From Legionella bozemanae (GTDB lineage Bacteria > Pseudomonadota > Gammaproteobacteria > Legionellales > Legionellaceae), in NCBI RefSeq assembly GCF_001648595.1, contig NZ_LBAW01000001.1, positions 124,001 to 188,000 on the forward strand: a stretch of 64,000 nucleotides of DNA, read 5' to 3'. Made by a program: the position numbers and the translations under genes. The notes below the pieces were generated by a model. It was given only the letters and a program-made list of their open reading frames with translations. It was not told the origin of the DNA and made no database searches. Shown one piece after another: positions 16,615 to 26,250 of this stretch; position 1 is the first letter of the stretch, and each line of letters starts with the position of its first letter.

Positions 16615-19600
16615 TACTCTAATGGCGTAAAAAACCGCTCTACATCTTCTTCGCTTAAAGCCATTGCTTTGGCCGGATCAGCAGATAAAACCCCTTCAAC
16701 TAATTGTCTCTTTTTCTCTTGCATTCCTAAAATAGCTTCTTCCACTGTACCCGAAGTAATTAATTTATAGACAAATACGGGATTTTCCTGACCTATTCGA
16801 TGTGTTCTATCTGTAGCTTGGTCTTCTACTGCAGGATTCCACCAGGGATCATAATGAATTACTGTGTCAGCACGCGTTAAGTTAAGCCCCGTGCCGCCTG
16901 CTTTCAAGCTGATAAGAAAAATTGGAACTTTTCCTTCCTGAAATTTTTCTACCATTGCTTGTCGATGTACTGTTTGGCCTGTTAACTTTAAATAATCATA
17001 ACTTCTCGCATGCAATTCATCTTCAATTAACTGCAACATGGAAGTAAATTGTGAGAAAACCAGGACCCGCCTTCCTTCGCCTATCAAGTTATCCAACAGA
17101 TCCATTAATGTCTCAAGTTTTGCAGAAGTACCATGAGCAATAGCTGCTGCGGGTAAAGACAATAATCTGGGATCACAACAAACCTGCCGTAATTTCAATA
17201 ACGCATCCAGCAAAAGGATATGGCTTTTACCCAATCCCTGTTTTGCAATCGCATCACGAACTTTTTTCTCCATACTCATTCGAATTGCTTCATATAGATC
17301 ACGCTGTGGCCCAATAATTTCTATAATACGCGTCATTTCTGTTTTAGGAGGTAATTCACGAGCTACCTGATTTTTTGTTCTCCTCAATATAAAAGGCTGT
17401 ACTCTCTTTGTCAGCACCTCTCTTCTATTCAAATCAGCATATTTCTCAATAGGAGTTCGGAACCAGAGTCTAAATTGCTTCGCGTCACCCAATAAGCCAG
17501 GCATCAGAAAATGAAACAAAGACCATAATTCACCCAAGTGATTTTCCAAAGGCGTGCCTGTCAGGCATAAACGATGGGTAGCATGTAACTGCTGAATAAT
17601 CTGTGTCGTTTTCGTACGTGTATTTTTAATAAATTGCGCTTCATCCAAAATCAGATAATAAAAAGAATAAGTTACAAATTTCTCTTTATCTCGGTGGATC
17701 AATCCATAAGTAGAAACAACGATATCATAGTCATCAAAATTATCCTGATGGCGCTCGGAACCATGATAAATTAAAACCTTTAATGATGGAGTAAAACGTT
17801 TTGCTTCAGCCTCCCAGTTCCCCACAAGACTTGTTGGCGCAACAATTAAGGTTGCTGCTTTAATACGACCTTGTTCTTTTTCATATTGTAAATGAGCCAA
17901 GGTTTGTACTGTTTTACCCAACCCCATATCGTCAGCAAGAATGCCACTGAAATGGCTTGTTCGCAAAAATTGCAACCAATTTAAACCATAGCGTTGATAA
18001 TCCCTGAGCTGAGCATGCAAACCAAGGGGTGGTTGTATTTCAGGAATATGGGTTAATTGAGACAATTGTCTTATTTGATCCCTTAAAATTTCAGCGCCTT
18101 GCCAACGTGTTTTGGTTGCCGCAATAGCTAACTCAGCTTCACGCATTAAAATAAGCTGATATTTGTTAATTTGTAAGTGCTGATTTTCATCTATATGGCG
18201 CAAGCCAAATTGAAGTAACAGGCGAACCAAAGGTTTAATTCGTCCCATTTCTAACTGCAATGCACGTCCGTCATGCAAAGGCAGCTTGACTAATTGCGTA
18301 TCCAGAAGATTATCCAAATCATTGCCACTGTAACGATGAATTAAATCTGCTACCAAAGGGACAATACTGACTGGTTTACCCTCAACCAAAATTCCCAATT
18401 GATATGAGAAAAAATCGGTTGTATTTTCATGCAGGTCAGAATACCACTCTACATCATCAGCATGGATCACTTCTTGATACAATGGACTGACACATTCAAC
18501 ACGCCAACCGCGACTTTTTAATTCAGGCACCAACTGACTGTAAACAAACTGCAAATCTGCCGAGACATTAATATTCTGCAAAACAAAATCAGCCTGTTTT
18601 ACTTTTTCCCACTGTTCATTTTCCCAGGCTCTAGGTGTCCTTAACTCAAGTATTTCCTGCACTTCATCCCATTTTGATTGCTCAAAATCTCTATAACGGG
18701 TGTATTCAATTAAAAGCTCCTCCTGCTGACACACAACGGTATTACATTCTTCAGAACCGGCAATCATTAAACCTGCATAATCAAAAAGAATACGCGCTGT
18801 AAATAAGGCATGCAGTTCTTCTTCAGTGTCATAAAGCCAGGAAGATTCATTATCCAATTCATTAATGGCATCTAGAATAAGAACAGGTACTGGTGTCACT
18901 TGTCGAACCTCCCGCTTTGCAAAAACCTGCGGTACGGGAAACTCAGGACATGTTTTAGCCATTTTGCTTGCTAGTAATTCAGCCTGCTCCATTGGAATTG
19001 GAGGTGCTTTCAATAAATAACTCAATTGTTTTATTGGATATGGAGTAATTAAACGTCCCATTTTGTCTTCAGAACGATTAAAATACCAACTTTCATCCAA
19101 CAGCAACGGCTCAAGCTCATTTCCTTCATGCATTAACAATAAATTTTGATGACCATTATGCGATAGCACCCATTCACAAGTACCTTGAATAGCCTCCCCC
19201 AAATGAATTGGCTCATCCTGATTTTGTATAAAAAAAGCTCTTCCAGTTGCAATGATTCGTTCTAATAATTCACTATTGCGAATGGTTAATGTATCAAACC
19301 AACCTGCAACCCCGCATTTAAACAGAAGAAGTGCTACCAAATCATTATCATCGCCAATAAAATGCTGCTTTTTGGAATCAGAGAGACTGTTAAACGGGAT
19401 CATTTTTCCATAGCCACCGCGTTTTAATAGCTTGGCTAAAGCTAACTTAATGGCGATCCGGTGCTCATAGCCATCAAGTTTTAGTTCTATGAGATAAACT
19501 AAATGATGCGTCGCTTCGGGCGCTTTCACAATTGCAGCTTCTTGAGCGCGCAAATTTTTCAACCAGCTATCGAGCCGTTTATCTAATTTATTACCCGCAA

Positions 19601-19889
19601 AAGATTGGGAGCTTACTTTTTCTCTATCACGCAGGGCAAGCAGACACGCAGCGGCATGTTTACAATTGTATTGATAATTACAAGTGCAATGCGCTAGTTT
19701 TTTTGGCCAGACCTTCAAATCCATATGTATATCATAAATTTGACTCGAACTCCCTTTAACTCGACCTTTTAATAGACCATCACTAAAGCGGATATTAAGT
19801 ACGTGTCCATTTTCAAAATATTCTTGGCCTCGTAATAATATTTTGGCCTCAAAGACCTCTGGCATTTTTGAGAGTGCTTCATTTAACAT
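16614..19889 (-). CDS. SNF2-family helicase with SWIM zinc finger
   Basis: The 1091-residue DNA-dependent ATPase has an N-terminal SWIM zinc finger (Cys68, Cys70, Cys76, His78: HCTCNYQYNCKH). A long middle region (about 130-600) is followed by an SNF2/Rad54-type motor: Walker A DDMGLGKTVQTLAHL near 650, DEAQ box LDEAQFIKN near 750, LTGTPLENHLGELWSL, and the C-terminal VFSQFTSMLQLIE, SLKAGGTGLNLT and DRTHRIGQ. Bacterial SWIM-SNF2 proteins (HepA-like) are linked to transcription recycling or DNA remodelling; the exact role is not shown. The ATG at 19889 has no strong ribosome site. Its stop codon abuts a mini family B hairpin. Confidence 0.93.
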   Translation of the reverse strand: MLNEALSKMPEVFEAKILLRGQEYFENGHVLNIRFSDGLLKGRVKGSSSQIYDIHMDLKVWPKKLAHCTCNYQYNCKHAAACLLALRDREKVSSQSFAGNKLDKRLDSWLKNLRAQEAAIVKAPEATHHLVYLIELKLDGYEHRIAIKLALAKLLKRGGYGKMIPFNSLSDSKKQHFIGDDNDLVALLLFKCGVAGWFDTLTIRNSELLERIIATGRAFFIQNQDEPIHLGEAIQGTCEWVLSHNGHQNLLLMHEGNELEPLLLDESWYFNRSEDKMGRLITPYPIKQLSYLLKAPPIPMEQAELLASKMAKTCPEFPVPQVFAKREVRQVTPVPVLILDAINELDNESSWLYDTEEELHALFTARILFDYAGLMIAGSEECNTVVCQQEELLIEYTRYRDFEQSKWDEVQEILELRTPRAWENEQWEKVKQADFVLQNINVSADLQFVYSQLVPELKSRGWRVECVSPLYQEVIHADDVEWYSDLHENTTDFFSYQLGILVEGKPVSIVPLVADLIHRYSGNDLDNLLDTQLVKLPLHDGRALQLEMGRIKPLVRLLLQFGLRHIDENQHLQINKYQLILMREAELAIAATKTRWQGAEILRDQIRQLSQLTHIPEIQPPLGLHAQLRDYQRYGLNWLQFLRTSHFSGILADDMGLGKTVQTLAHLQYEKEQGRIKAATLIVAPTSLVGNWEAEAKRFTPSLKVLIYHGSERHQDNFDDYDIVVSTYGLIHRDKEKFVTYSFYYLILDEAQFIKNTRTKTTQIIQQLHATHRLCLTGTPLENHLGELWSLFHFLMPGLLGDAKQFRLWFRTPIEKYADLNRREVLTKRVQPFILRRTKNQVARELPPKTEMTRIIEIIGPQRDLYEAIRMSMEKKVRDAIAKQGLGKSHILLLDALLKLRQVCCDPRLLSLPAAAIAHGTSAKLETLMDLLDNLIGEGRRVLVFSQFTSMLQLIEDELHARSYDYLKLTGQTVHRQAMVEKFQEGKVPIFLISLKAGGTGLNLTRADTVIHYDPWWNPAVEDQATDRTHRIGQENPVFVYKLITSGTVEEAILGMQEKKRQLVEGVLSADPAKAMALSEEDVERFFTPLE

Positions 19890-20029
19890 AAATGTGTTTT
19901 TTACTGGACAAAGGATCTATTTTAGTCAATTTTTAAAATAATTAACATTTTTATCTTTAAATTAAAGGTTCTTTATATTAGTTTATCGCTCTTTAGGGAC
20001 TTTTAGAGTATTTATAAAGAGTATATATC

Positions 20030-21637
20030 ATGCAGAACAAGCTTACTGTGCTTATGGCACAAATCAATCCCACGGTTGGTGCTTTAGAATCCAATAAGGC
20101 TCAAATTATAGAGGTTATAAAAAGCAAACAAGCTGATCACAATGTAATACTCTTCCCCGAATTGGCTTTAACTGGTTATCCTCCTGAAGATTTGCTCTTT
20201 CGTAAGGAATTTCAACAAGCGGTTGCCGAACATTTAAAACAGATTCAGGCCGTAACAAAAGATTGCTATGTCCTTGTGGGACACCCAAGCCTGAAAGAAC
20301 AACAACTGTACAATAGCGTGAGTATTTTTTTTAAGGGACAAAAAGTTGCAGAATATCACAAGCAAAATTTACCTAACTATCAAATTTTTGATGAAGCACG
20401 TTATTTTACCCCCGGAGAAAAAAATCCATGTATTCTGGATGTAAATCATTACAAAATAGGCGTGATTATTTGTGAGGATTTATGGTATCCAGGTCCCGCA
20501 GAAGATTTAATTGAGAAAGGAATTTCTGTCTTACTCGTTTTAAATGCATCTCCATTTGATTACAGTAAATATCAAAAACGAGAAGACCTTTTAAAATCTT
20601 ATGCAAAACGCGGCATATCAATAATCTATGTAAATCAAATTGGTGGTCAGGATGAACTATTATTTGATGGTCAATCATTAGCAATTGATTCACAAGGCAG
20701 GGTTTGTGCGCGCTCCCCTGCATTTAAAAAGGATTTATGTACTGTAGCTATCCAGGCAAATCATGTTGAAGGTGCCTTGTCTCCCCTTCTTGAATTTGAG
20801 CCATTAATCTATGAAGCATTAATTTGCGGCACTCGAGATTATGTGAATAAAAATCATTTCCCTGGAGTTCTGATTGGGCTTTCTGGAGGAATTGACTCAG
20901 CATTAACTTTAGCTGTAGCAGTCGATGCTTTAGGAGCGGATCGGGTTCATGCGGTGCTTATGCCTTCACGTTACACTGCGCAAATGAGTAACGAAGACGC
21001 TTTAACGCAAATAGAAAAATTGAACGTATCCCATTCCACGCTTTCGATTGAACCCGCTTTTAATGCTCTAATGGCCACTCTTGAACCCGTATTTACAGGG
21101 CGAACTCCCGATATAACTGAAGAAAATATTCAAGCACGGATTCGCGGCGTGTTGATTATGGCATTGTCTAACAAAACTGGCAAAATGGTACTTACCACTT
21201 CGAATAAAAGTGAATCTGCCGTAGGCTATGCTACATTATATGGAGATATGGTCGGAGGATTTGCTGTATTAAAAGACGTACTTAAAACCCAAGTTTATGC
21301 CCTAGCACGCTATCGTAACCGCCTATCTGAAATCATTCCCGAACGCGTTCTAACCCGCGCTCCGTCAGCTGAATTAAGACCCGATCAGACCGATCAGGAC
21401 AGTTTGCCTGACTATACAACATTAGATGCAATCATTGTTGCCTATATGGAGAAAAACTTAACTCCCAAAGAAATAGTTCAGCAAGGCTATGCCCCAGAAA
21501 CCGTAACTAAAGTAATTCAATTAATTAGACGTAATGAATACAAACGACGCCAATCCGCACCAGGAATTAAAATAAGCCCAACCGCTTTTGGGAAAGACTG
21601 GCGTTATCCAATTACCAATGGTTTTTTAGGATCGTAA
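20030..21637 (+). CDS. nadE: glutamine-dependent NAD+ synthetase NadE
   Basis: NadE amidates nicotinic acid adenine dinucleotide to NAD+. The 535-residue protein fuses an N-terminal nitrilase-type glutaminase (catalytic Glu in FPELALTGY, Lys in HKQNLPNY, Cys in IGVIICEDLWYP) to a C-terminal ATP-pyrophosphatase synthetase. The synthetase shows the P-loop GLSGGIDSALTLAVA near 285 and TSNKSESAVGYATLYGDM. All catalytic residues are present, so glutamine can serve as nitrogen donor. It is monocistronic and divergent from the helicase gene. Confidence 0.97.
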   Translation: MQNKLTVLMAQINPTVGALESNKAQIIEVIKSKQADHNVILFPELALTGYPPEDLLFRKEFQQAVAEHLKQIQAVTKDCYVLVGHPSLKEQQLYNSVSIFFKGQKVAEYHKQNLPNYQIFDEARYFTPGEKNPCILDVNHYKIGVIICEDLWYPGPAEDLIEKGISVLLVLNASPFDYSKYQKREDLLKSYAKRGISIIYVNQIGGQDELLFDGQSLAIDSQGRVCARSPAFKKDLCTVAIQANHVEGALSPLLEFEPLIYEALICGTRDYVNKNHFPGVLIGLSGGIDSALTLAVAVDALGADRVHAVLMPSRYTAQMSNEDALTQIEKLNVSHSTLSIEPAFNALMATLEPVFTGRTPDITEENIQARIRGVLIMALSNKTGKMVLTTSNKSESAVGYATLYGDMVGGFAVLKDVLKTQVYALARYRNRLSEIIPERVLTRAPSAELRPDQTDQDSLPDYTTLDAIIVAYMEKNLTPKEIVQQGYAPETVTKVIQLIRRNEYKRRQSAPGIKISPTAFGKDWRYPITNGFLGS

Positions 21638-21639
21638 TT

Positions 21640-21679
21640 TTTTTCCCCACATTCCGCAGATGCGGGATGTGGGGAAAAA
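21640..21679. terminator. symmetric hairpin between convergent nadE and orphan gene
   Basis: TTTTTCCCCACATTCCGCA and TGCGGGATGTGGGGAAAAA (21640-21658, 21661-21679) pair with one mismatch. It sits between two convergent stop codons and probably serves both. Unusually, the T-run lies on the 5' side and the A-run on the 3' side of each transcript, so U:A pairs close the base of the stem and no U-tail remains. Confidence 0.75.
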
Positions 21680-21713
21680 TAACTTGCGTTACACTTGGGG
21701 CATAAGATATTAG

Positions 21714-23156
21714 CTAATTATTTAAAGATTTAGTTTCACGTACTTCTGATTGTTCCTCAGCAACTTTGTGTTGTTGCCAAAAAGTAGGTAATTGTGAAAG
21801 CGCCGCATATCTACTTTTATCTAATTTCTTGGGAATTTCTTTTTGAGGTTCTTCAACGACTTCTAGTTTAGATGGATTAACTTTATCAGTGGCTATTTTC
21901 TCCAAACGGGCCTTCATATGTTGTTCTAGTAAGGCAAATTGTTTTAGGTCTATTCTGCCTCTAGATTCCTTAGTTTTATCAACTACCAGCTCTCCGTGAT
22001 CATTTCTCCTTTGCAATGCTTGAGATAACATGCTATTTGCTTGCAATACATGAGATAACTTGTTATTCATTTCATGCAGTTTTGATGAAGCAATTGATTG
22101 GGCAGTATTTAATTGCAGTAAATAAGCTTTTAATTGCAAAATATCCCCTTCAAGTAAGGAATCTTTATGATCAGCTAGCCAGGAATTCAGCTTTGAACCT
22201 TCAGATAAAGTAATGTCCTTTGGGACTCCCATACTATTTATCCAGCAAAGACTTGTTTCACTCTTTGTACATCGTAAAACAAAGGTTGATGTCATCCCAT
22301 TTGTTATAAGCTCATCGTTTGTCAAAGCACTATGAGTTTTTGGATTTTCTGGATTGATAACTAATTGAACTTTAGCAAGATATTGTTCTCTTGCTTTGAG
22401 ACACTCTAGTTTAATCCGTTTTAAATGTACTGGGTTTAATTTTTCTATATCTTGACCTTCTAATGTCGCCAGTTTTTGTGCTAACTCATCGCCTGGAGTA
22501 AGCGGATAAACCTCGCCAGTTACATCGATCCAAGAAATATGCCATTGATCATTTTTATAATTTATAACAAAAACAGTTTTGTCTTGTTGCGTGGATTGAT
22601 ATTGTTTCGCAGCAACCAGATTATTAAAAACCATCACGTTTTCAGTTAACTGGCGTGCGCTTTCGCGAGCTGCTTGACGCTCAATTTCTCGTGCTTTCTT
22701 ATCTTCTAATGTAGCCTTATATTGAGCCATAAAATTATTAATCTCTATCAATACTTCGTCTTTAAGATCCATGATAAAGTTAGGCATAAGATGATCTTCT
22801 AAAGGCTGATAATCAGGGACTGCGTCGATTAATTCAAGAAAGAGGTAATAATTATAGGAACTTTTCACATTCCACGCACCGTCACTGATCATGAGCTTTA
22901 ATTCTTGCAAGCGAGTATAAGCATCAGGAAAATCTTTCATCACATTAATTGATTGTCCTATTTTTTCACCGCGAGTTCTGGTGTATTGATAAATCCAACC
23001 AGTTATCCATGATTTTACGGGTTGTTCATATTTTTCTTCTGCTCTTCGAGCAATAGCAACTATTCTTTTGCGTCCCTCTTCTGACTCATTTGCAATTATA
23101 GCCACTACCTGCTCAACAAATTCTTTAGATATTTTTAATGGTTTTTTTTTTGGCAT
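21714..23156 (-). CDS. large orphan protein with internal duplication, effector candidate
   Basis: I do not recognise this 480-residue protein. It is soluble and rich in charged helices, with a Lys-rich N-terminus and a helical stretch at about 140-185. Two homologous units at about 193-250 and 289-346 share FV-x(11-12)-WI-x2-x-G and a following leucine-patterned helix ending LK. A coiled-coil-like part follows (about 350-385), then a C-terminal tail with AEEQSEVRETKSLNN. The acidic block near the end fits a Dot/Icm translocation signal. The ATG at 23156 has GGGAG about 8 bases upstream; an ATG seven codons earlier lies before that site. It stands alone, preceded by a 577-base AT-rich region. 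Confidence 0.78.
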   Translation of the reverse strand: MPKKKPLKISKEFVEQVVAIIANESEEGRKRIVAIARRAEEKYEQPVKSWITGWIYQYTRTRGEKIGQSINVMKDFPDAYTRLQELKLMISDGAWNVKSSYNYYLFLELIDAVPDYQPLEDHLMPNFIMDLKDEVLIEINNFMAQYKATLEDKKAREIERQAARESARQLTENVMVFNNLVAAKQYQSTQQDKTVFVINYKNDQWHISWIDVTGEVYPLTPGDELAQKLATLEGQDIEKLNPVHLKRIKLECLKAREQYLAKVQLVINPENPKTHSALTNDELITNGMTSTFVLRCTKSETSLCWINSMGVPKDITLSEGSKLNSWLADHKDSLLEGDILQLKAYLLQLNTAQSIASSKLHEMNNKLSHVLQANSMLSQALQRRNDHGELVVDKTKESRGRIDLKQFALLEQHMKARLEKIATDKVNPSKLEVVEEPQKEIPKKLDKSRYAALSQLPTFWQQHKVAEEQSEVRETKSLNN

Positions 23157-23733
23157 TTTTTGAAACTCCCTTTTCATGATGCAAATTTATCTTTACATTA
23201 ATATTAATTTCATACAAGTAGAAAATTATTATGCTAAATTGATCGCATGCGTATAATCATGTTAATTTTTCTACATCATGCGAGGTTATAATAATTATCT
23301 TCCCCTAAATATCTTTCCATAAACTGAATGGTTTAGACTAACTTTTTAAAGGCAAAATTGGACTCATTTTAGATTTGAAACTTATGCACTAACAAAGTTT
23401 TGTCACAGCCGCATTATCTCGATTGGTTACACTTACTGCAGCATCCCACATAAAGTATTTTTATACAAAGATGCCAATTGGAAGTATAGTCTCTGTTTTA
23501 AATTCTGCCATAAAAATGTATCGATTGAATTTTGAGCATATTAGTGTCATCGATTCTGTTGATGCCAATACATACTCCAGAACTAAAAAATTTTTTCTAT
23601 GGAAGCAAAAACATTTTTTGATGATAAAAAATACTTACGCACTCCTCCTTTCCAAAATATGCGCTTCTAGTACTTGCAAATTTAAAGTAACGAGTTAACA
23701 TGATTCGATAAAAAATAATAACAAAGGGATGTT
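23157..23733. other. AT-rich intergenic region
   Basis: This stretch separates two divergent genes and should hold both promoters. A 91-codon open frame (23423-23698) exists but lacks a ribosome site and any protein-like pattern, so I do not call it. I see no palindrome of families A-C here and no RNA gene I could support. Confidence 0.55.
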
Positions 23734-24375
23734 ATGAAATTTGCATTTTTTTCAGTTACATTATTAGCAAGTGGTATTGCTGCAGCAGCAACTCCAGTCA
23801 ATGGATGGTATTCCGGCGCATTTGGTGGATATACTCATTTAAATGGAAATGTATCTAAAAACATTTTGGGATTTCAGTTTGATAACGTTGATTATGAAAG
23901 TGGTTTTAATGCTGGATTACGCTTAGGCTATCAAAGCAACCCTATGCGCTTTGAATTGGAATATACTTACTTACGTGCCAATACCCAAAGCTTTCAAGTT
24001 GATTTCATCGATCAAACCGGGGTATCAGGAAATACCACTGCCAACATAGGTATGTTTAATATTTATTATGATTTCCCCGATGTTATCCTACCCACAATTT
24101 CTCCTTTCGTAGGAGCGGGCGTAGGATATGCTTACATTCAAACTTCTTTAAACAGTACAGGCCCCTTTGGCGTAACCCTTTTTGACGATCAGCAAAATGC
24201 CTTCGCTTATCAAGGAACTGCGGGACTTACTTTTAATTTTGCAGAAAACTGGGCATTAAATGCTGCTTATCGTTATTTAGCAACAGCGAGTTCTGGCAAT
24301 TTTGGTCGAACATTACAGGCACACATGGGCAGCGCTGGCGTTATTTATCGTTTTGATAACTGCAATTATAAGTAA
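23734..24375 (+). CDS. outer-membrane beta-barrel protein
   Basis: The 213-residue product has a clear signal peptide (MKFAFFSVTLLASGIAAAA|TP). Alternating hydrophobic/polar beta strands with aromatic girdles follow (GWYSGAFGGYTHL, FNAGLRLGYQSNPMRFELEYTYL, ISPFVGAGVGYAYIQT, FAYQGTAGLTFNFAENWALNAAYRYL), ending AHMGSAGVIYRF with Phe near the C-terminus. This fits an eight-stranded OmpA/OmpX-like porin fold (OMP beta-brl family). It has AAAGGGATG 3-9 bases before the ATG. The ligand and role are unknown. Confidence 0.88.
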   Translation: MKFAFFSVTLLASGIAAAATPVNGWYSGAFGGYTHLNGNVSKNILGFQFDNVDYESGFNAGLRLGYQSNPMRFELEYTYLRANTQSFQVDFIDQTGVSGNTTANIGMFNIYYDFPDVILPTISPFVGAGVGYAYIQTSLNSTGPFGVTLFDDQQNAFAYQGTAGLTFNFAENWALNAAYRYLATASSGNFGRTLQAHMGSAGVIYRFDNCNYK

Positions 24376-24399
24376 TTGAGCATAACACGTCTCTCATTG

Positions 24400-24432
24400 C
24401 CTACGTCCCGCGGACAAACTGCGGGACGTAGG
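24400..24432. terminator. family C palindrome after the beta-barrel gene
   Basis: CCTACGTCCCGC (24400-24411) and GCGGGACGTAGG (24421-24432) are perfect complements with a 9-base loop. It lies 25 bases after the beta-barrel stop and before the convergent permease gene, so it is well placed as a terminator. The arm sequence recurs at 47.8 kb and, as a half site, at 26.2 kb. Confidence 0.7.
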
Positions 24433-24485
24433 AGTCTACATGATTAACAAATTAAAAAGCTCAGGATATCTCAGTCTGGACACCC

Positions 24486-25559
24486 TTATTTTTTATCTGT
24501 AAGTTGATGAACTTTTGTGGAGTCTAACATTTGCGGTTCTTGCCACAAAGTCATAAATAAGACCATAACTAAAGGCCCTACAAACAAACCAAGCAGACCT
24601 AAAGTCTCTACTCCCCCAAGAATTCCAAATAACACAGCTAAAAAAGGCAACTCTATAGCACCACCAATTAACACCGGTTTAACAAAATGATCAGCAACAA
24701 ACATTACTAAAGTTCCCCAAACCAGAACAATAATTGCGCCAATCATACTACCGAATGAAAACAGAATAATCGCTACTGTAATAAAAACTATAGGCACAAC
24801 GAAGGGAATCATGGCTGCAAGTGCGGTGATAAATCCAACGAGAGTAGGTGCTGGGAAATCTACCAGACCATAACAAACCCCCATTAGGACACCCACACCT
24901 AACCCAACAACAATTGTTCCATTTACTGTAGCCCTCAATGCTCTAGGGAGTCTGTCTGCATAACGAAACCACCTTTTCCCCAAACAAGATTCCCCTACTT
25001 GATAAATCTGCAATATCAATCGATCGCCATCACGATAAAAGAAAAACAAACTCAACAGGGTAAAGCCCAGTTGAACACTTCGGTGCGCTAAATTGGAGCC
25101 TATTTGTTTTACATAATAGCTCGTTGGCGTTAATGATAAGTGAACATTAGACAGCAGGCTTTTAATCATTCCTGGCTTACCAATATGATTATCCCAATAC
25201 ATCACCAAATCATTTCCCATAAAGGGAAAGTCTTTTAAAAATTCAGGCGCCGCTCCACCTTGTTGATTTATAGCTTGTAAGAAATTAATAAATATCTGTA
25301 ACTCCTTTATCAATAAACCCAATAACCAGCTTAATGGAAGTAGAAACAATAAACCGATTAACGTTGTAAAAAGTAAAGCAGATAAATTATCTTTTTTCCC
25401 AAAAAAATAACGCCATTTTTCATATAAGGGGTAAGTAGCAATAACAATTATGGATGCCCAGATCAACGATGGAATAAAACGATGAATAATAAATAAACTA
25501 AGAACTACAATTCCAACAGTCAAACCCATACTAATGAGTTCTTTATGGTTCTCATTCAT
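24486..25559 (-). CDS. AI-2E family transporter (PerM/YdiK-type permease)
   Basis: The 357-residue inner-membrane protein has about eight hydrophobic helices in the usual AI-2E pattern: two near the N-terminus (15-50), a pair at 60-90, a soluble part, then a C-terminal group including GLVDFPAPTLVGFITALAAMIPFVVPI and the conserved GGVETLGLLGLFVGPLVM. Substrates of this family vary (AI-2, Na+/H+) and none can be inferred here. The ATG follows the pgpA stop without a gap, with GGAG inside the end of pgpA, so translation is coupled. Confidence 0.92.
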   Translation of the reverse strand: MNENHKELISMGLTVGIVVLSLFIIHRFIPSLIWASIIVIATYPLYEKWRYFFGKKDNLSALLFTTLIGLLFLLPLSWLLGLLIKELQIFINFLQAINQQGGAAPEFLKDFPFMGNDLVMYWDNHIGKPGMIKSLLSNVHLSLTPTSYYVKQIGSNLAHRSVQLGFTLLSLFFFYRDGDRLILQIYQVGESCLGKRWFRYADRLPRALRATVNGTIVVGLGVGVLMGVCYGLVDFPAPTLVGFITALAAMIPFVVPIVFITVAIILFSFGSMIGAIIVLVWGTLVMFVADHFVKPVLIGGAIELPFLAVLFGILGGVETLGLLGLFVGPLVMVLFMTLWQEPQMLDSTKVHQLTDKK

Positions 25560-26042
25560 TTATGCAAAACTCCATGCTAAAAGTTGCATTATTAACCAAG
25601 AAGGCACCGCAGCTAATACATCATCCAACATAATCCCAAATCCACCGCGCACTTTTTGATCAATATAATCTATTGGCTGTGGTTTCCAAATATCAAAAAT
25701 TCGAAATAAAATAAATCCCCAGAGCATCCATATCACTCCTTTGGGAGCCAAAAACATAGTTAATAAATAACCGACAACCTCATCCCAAACGATCCCTTTA
25801 TAATCATGTACCCCCAAATCCCGGGAAACTTTCTCACAAACCCAAACTCCCAATATAAATGCAAGCAGCGTAAAAAAAAGATAAACTGCCCAATTGGTTC
25901 CCATAAGTAGTAAATAGACAGGTATTGCAGCTAATGTCCCCCAGGTGCCTGGAGCAGTAGACATTAAACCACTACCAAAGCCAAAAGCGATGAAATAAAT
26001 TGGATCTTGGAACACATTTTTTGCTAAATTTATTTGTTTCAT
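25560..26042 (-). CDS. pgpA: phosphatidylglycerophosphatase A
   Basis: PgpA dephosphorylates phosphatidylglycerol phosphate in phospholipid synthesis at the inner membrane. The 160-residue protein shows the family signature FGSGLMSTAPGTWGTLAAIP, the acidic site VHDYKGIVWDEVVGYLLTM and the conserved RIFDIWKPQPI with GGFGIMLDD, plus several membrane helices. It is third in the nusB-thiL-pgpA series common in gamma-proteobacteria, here separated from thiL by about 200 bases. Confidence 0.95.
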   Translation of the reverse strand: MKQINLAKNVFQDPIYFIAFGFGSGLMSTAPGTWGTLAAIPVYLLLMGTNWAVYLFFTLLAFILGVWVCEKVSRDLGVHDYKGIVWDEVVGYLLTMFLAPKGVIWMLWGFILFRIFDIWKPQPIDYIDQKVRGGFGIMLDDVLAAVPSWLIMQLLAWSFA

Positions 26043-26192
26043 TTCTCTTTCTCTATACTTAGCTTATTTTACAGGTTGTATCCAAATACGCTGCTAACGT
26101 ACCATAGATCAAACCCTAGTTTTTGCTACTGAATCTTCTACACATCCCTGCAAAATCAGACCGGCTCTATTCCGACATCACGCTCCCACGAC

Positions 26193-26208
26193 TTGTCCGC
26201 GGGGCATA
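26193..26208. repeat. family C half-site
   Basis: TTGTCCGCGGGGCATA matches one arm of the family C element at 47.8 kb. The other arm is absent or diverged. It lies in the 208-base spacer between thiL and pgpA, which otherwise holds nothing I can name. Confidence 0.55.
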
Positions 26209-26250
26209 AGCAGAGATGCGATCCAGAGACAGTTTTTGCTTCTAAGTCTA

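Noticed and set aside
23423-23698. 91-codon open frame in the AT-rich spacer before the beta-barrel gene
   Set aside because: It has no ribosome site or recognisable protein pattern, and its composition looks like translated AT-rich spacer.
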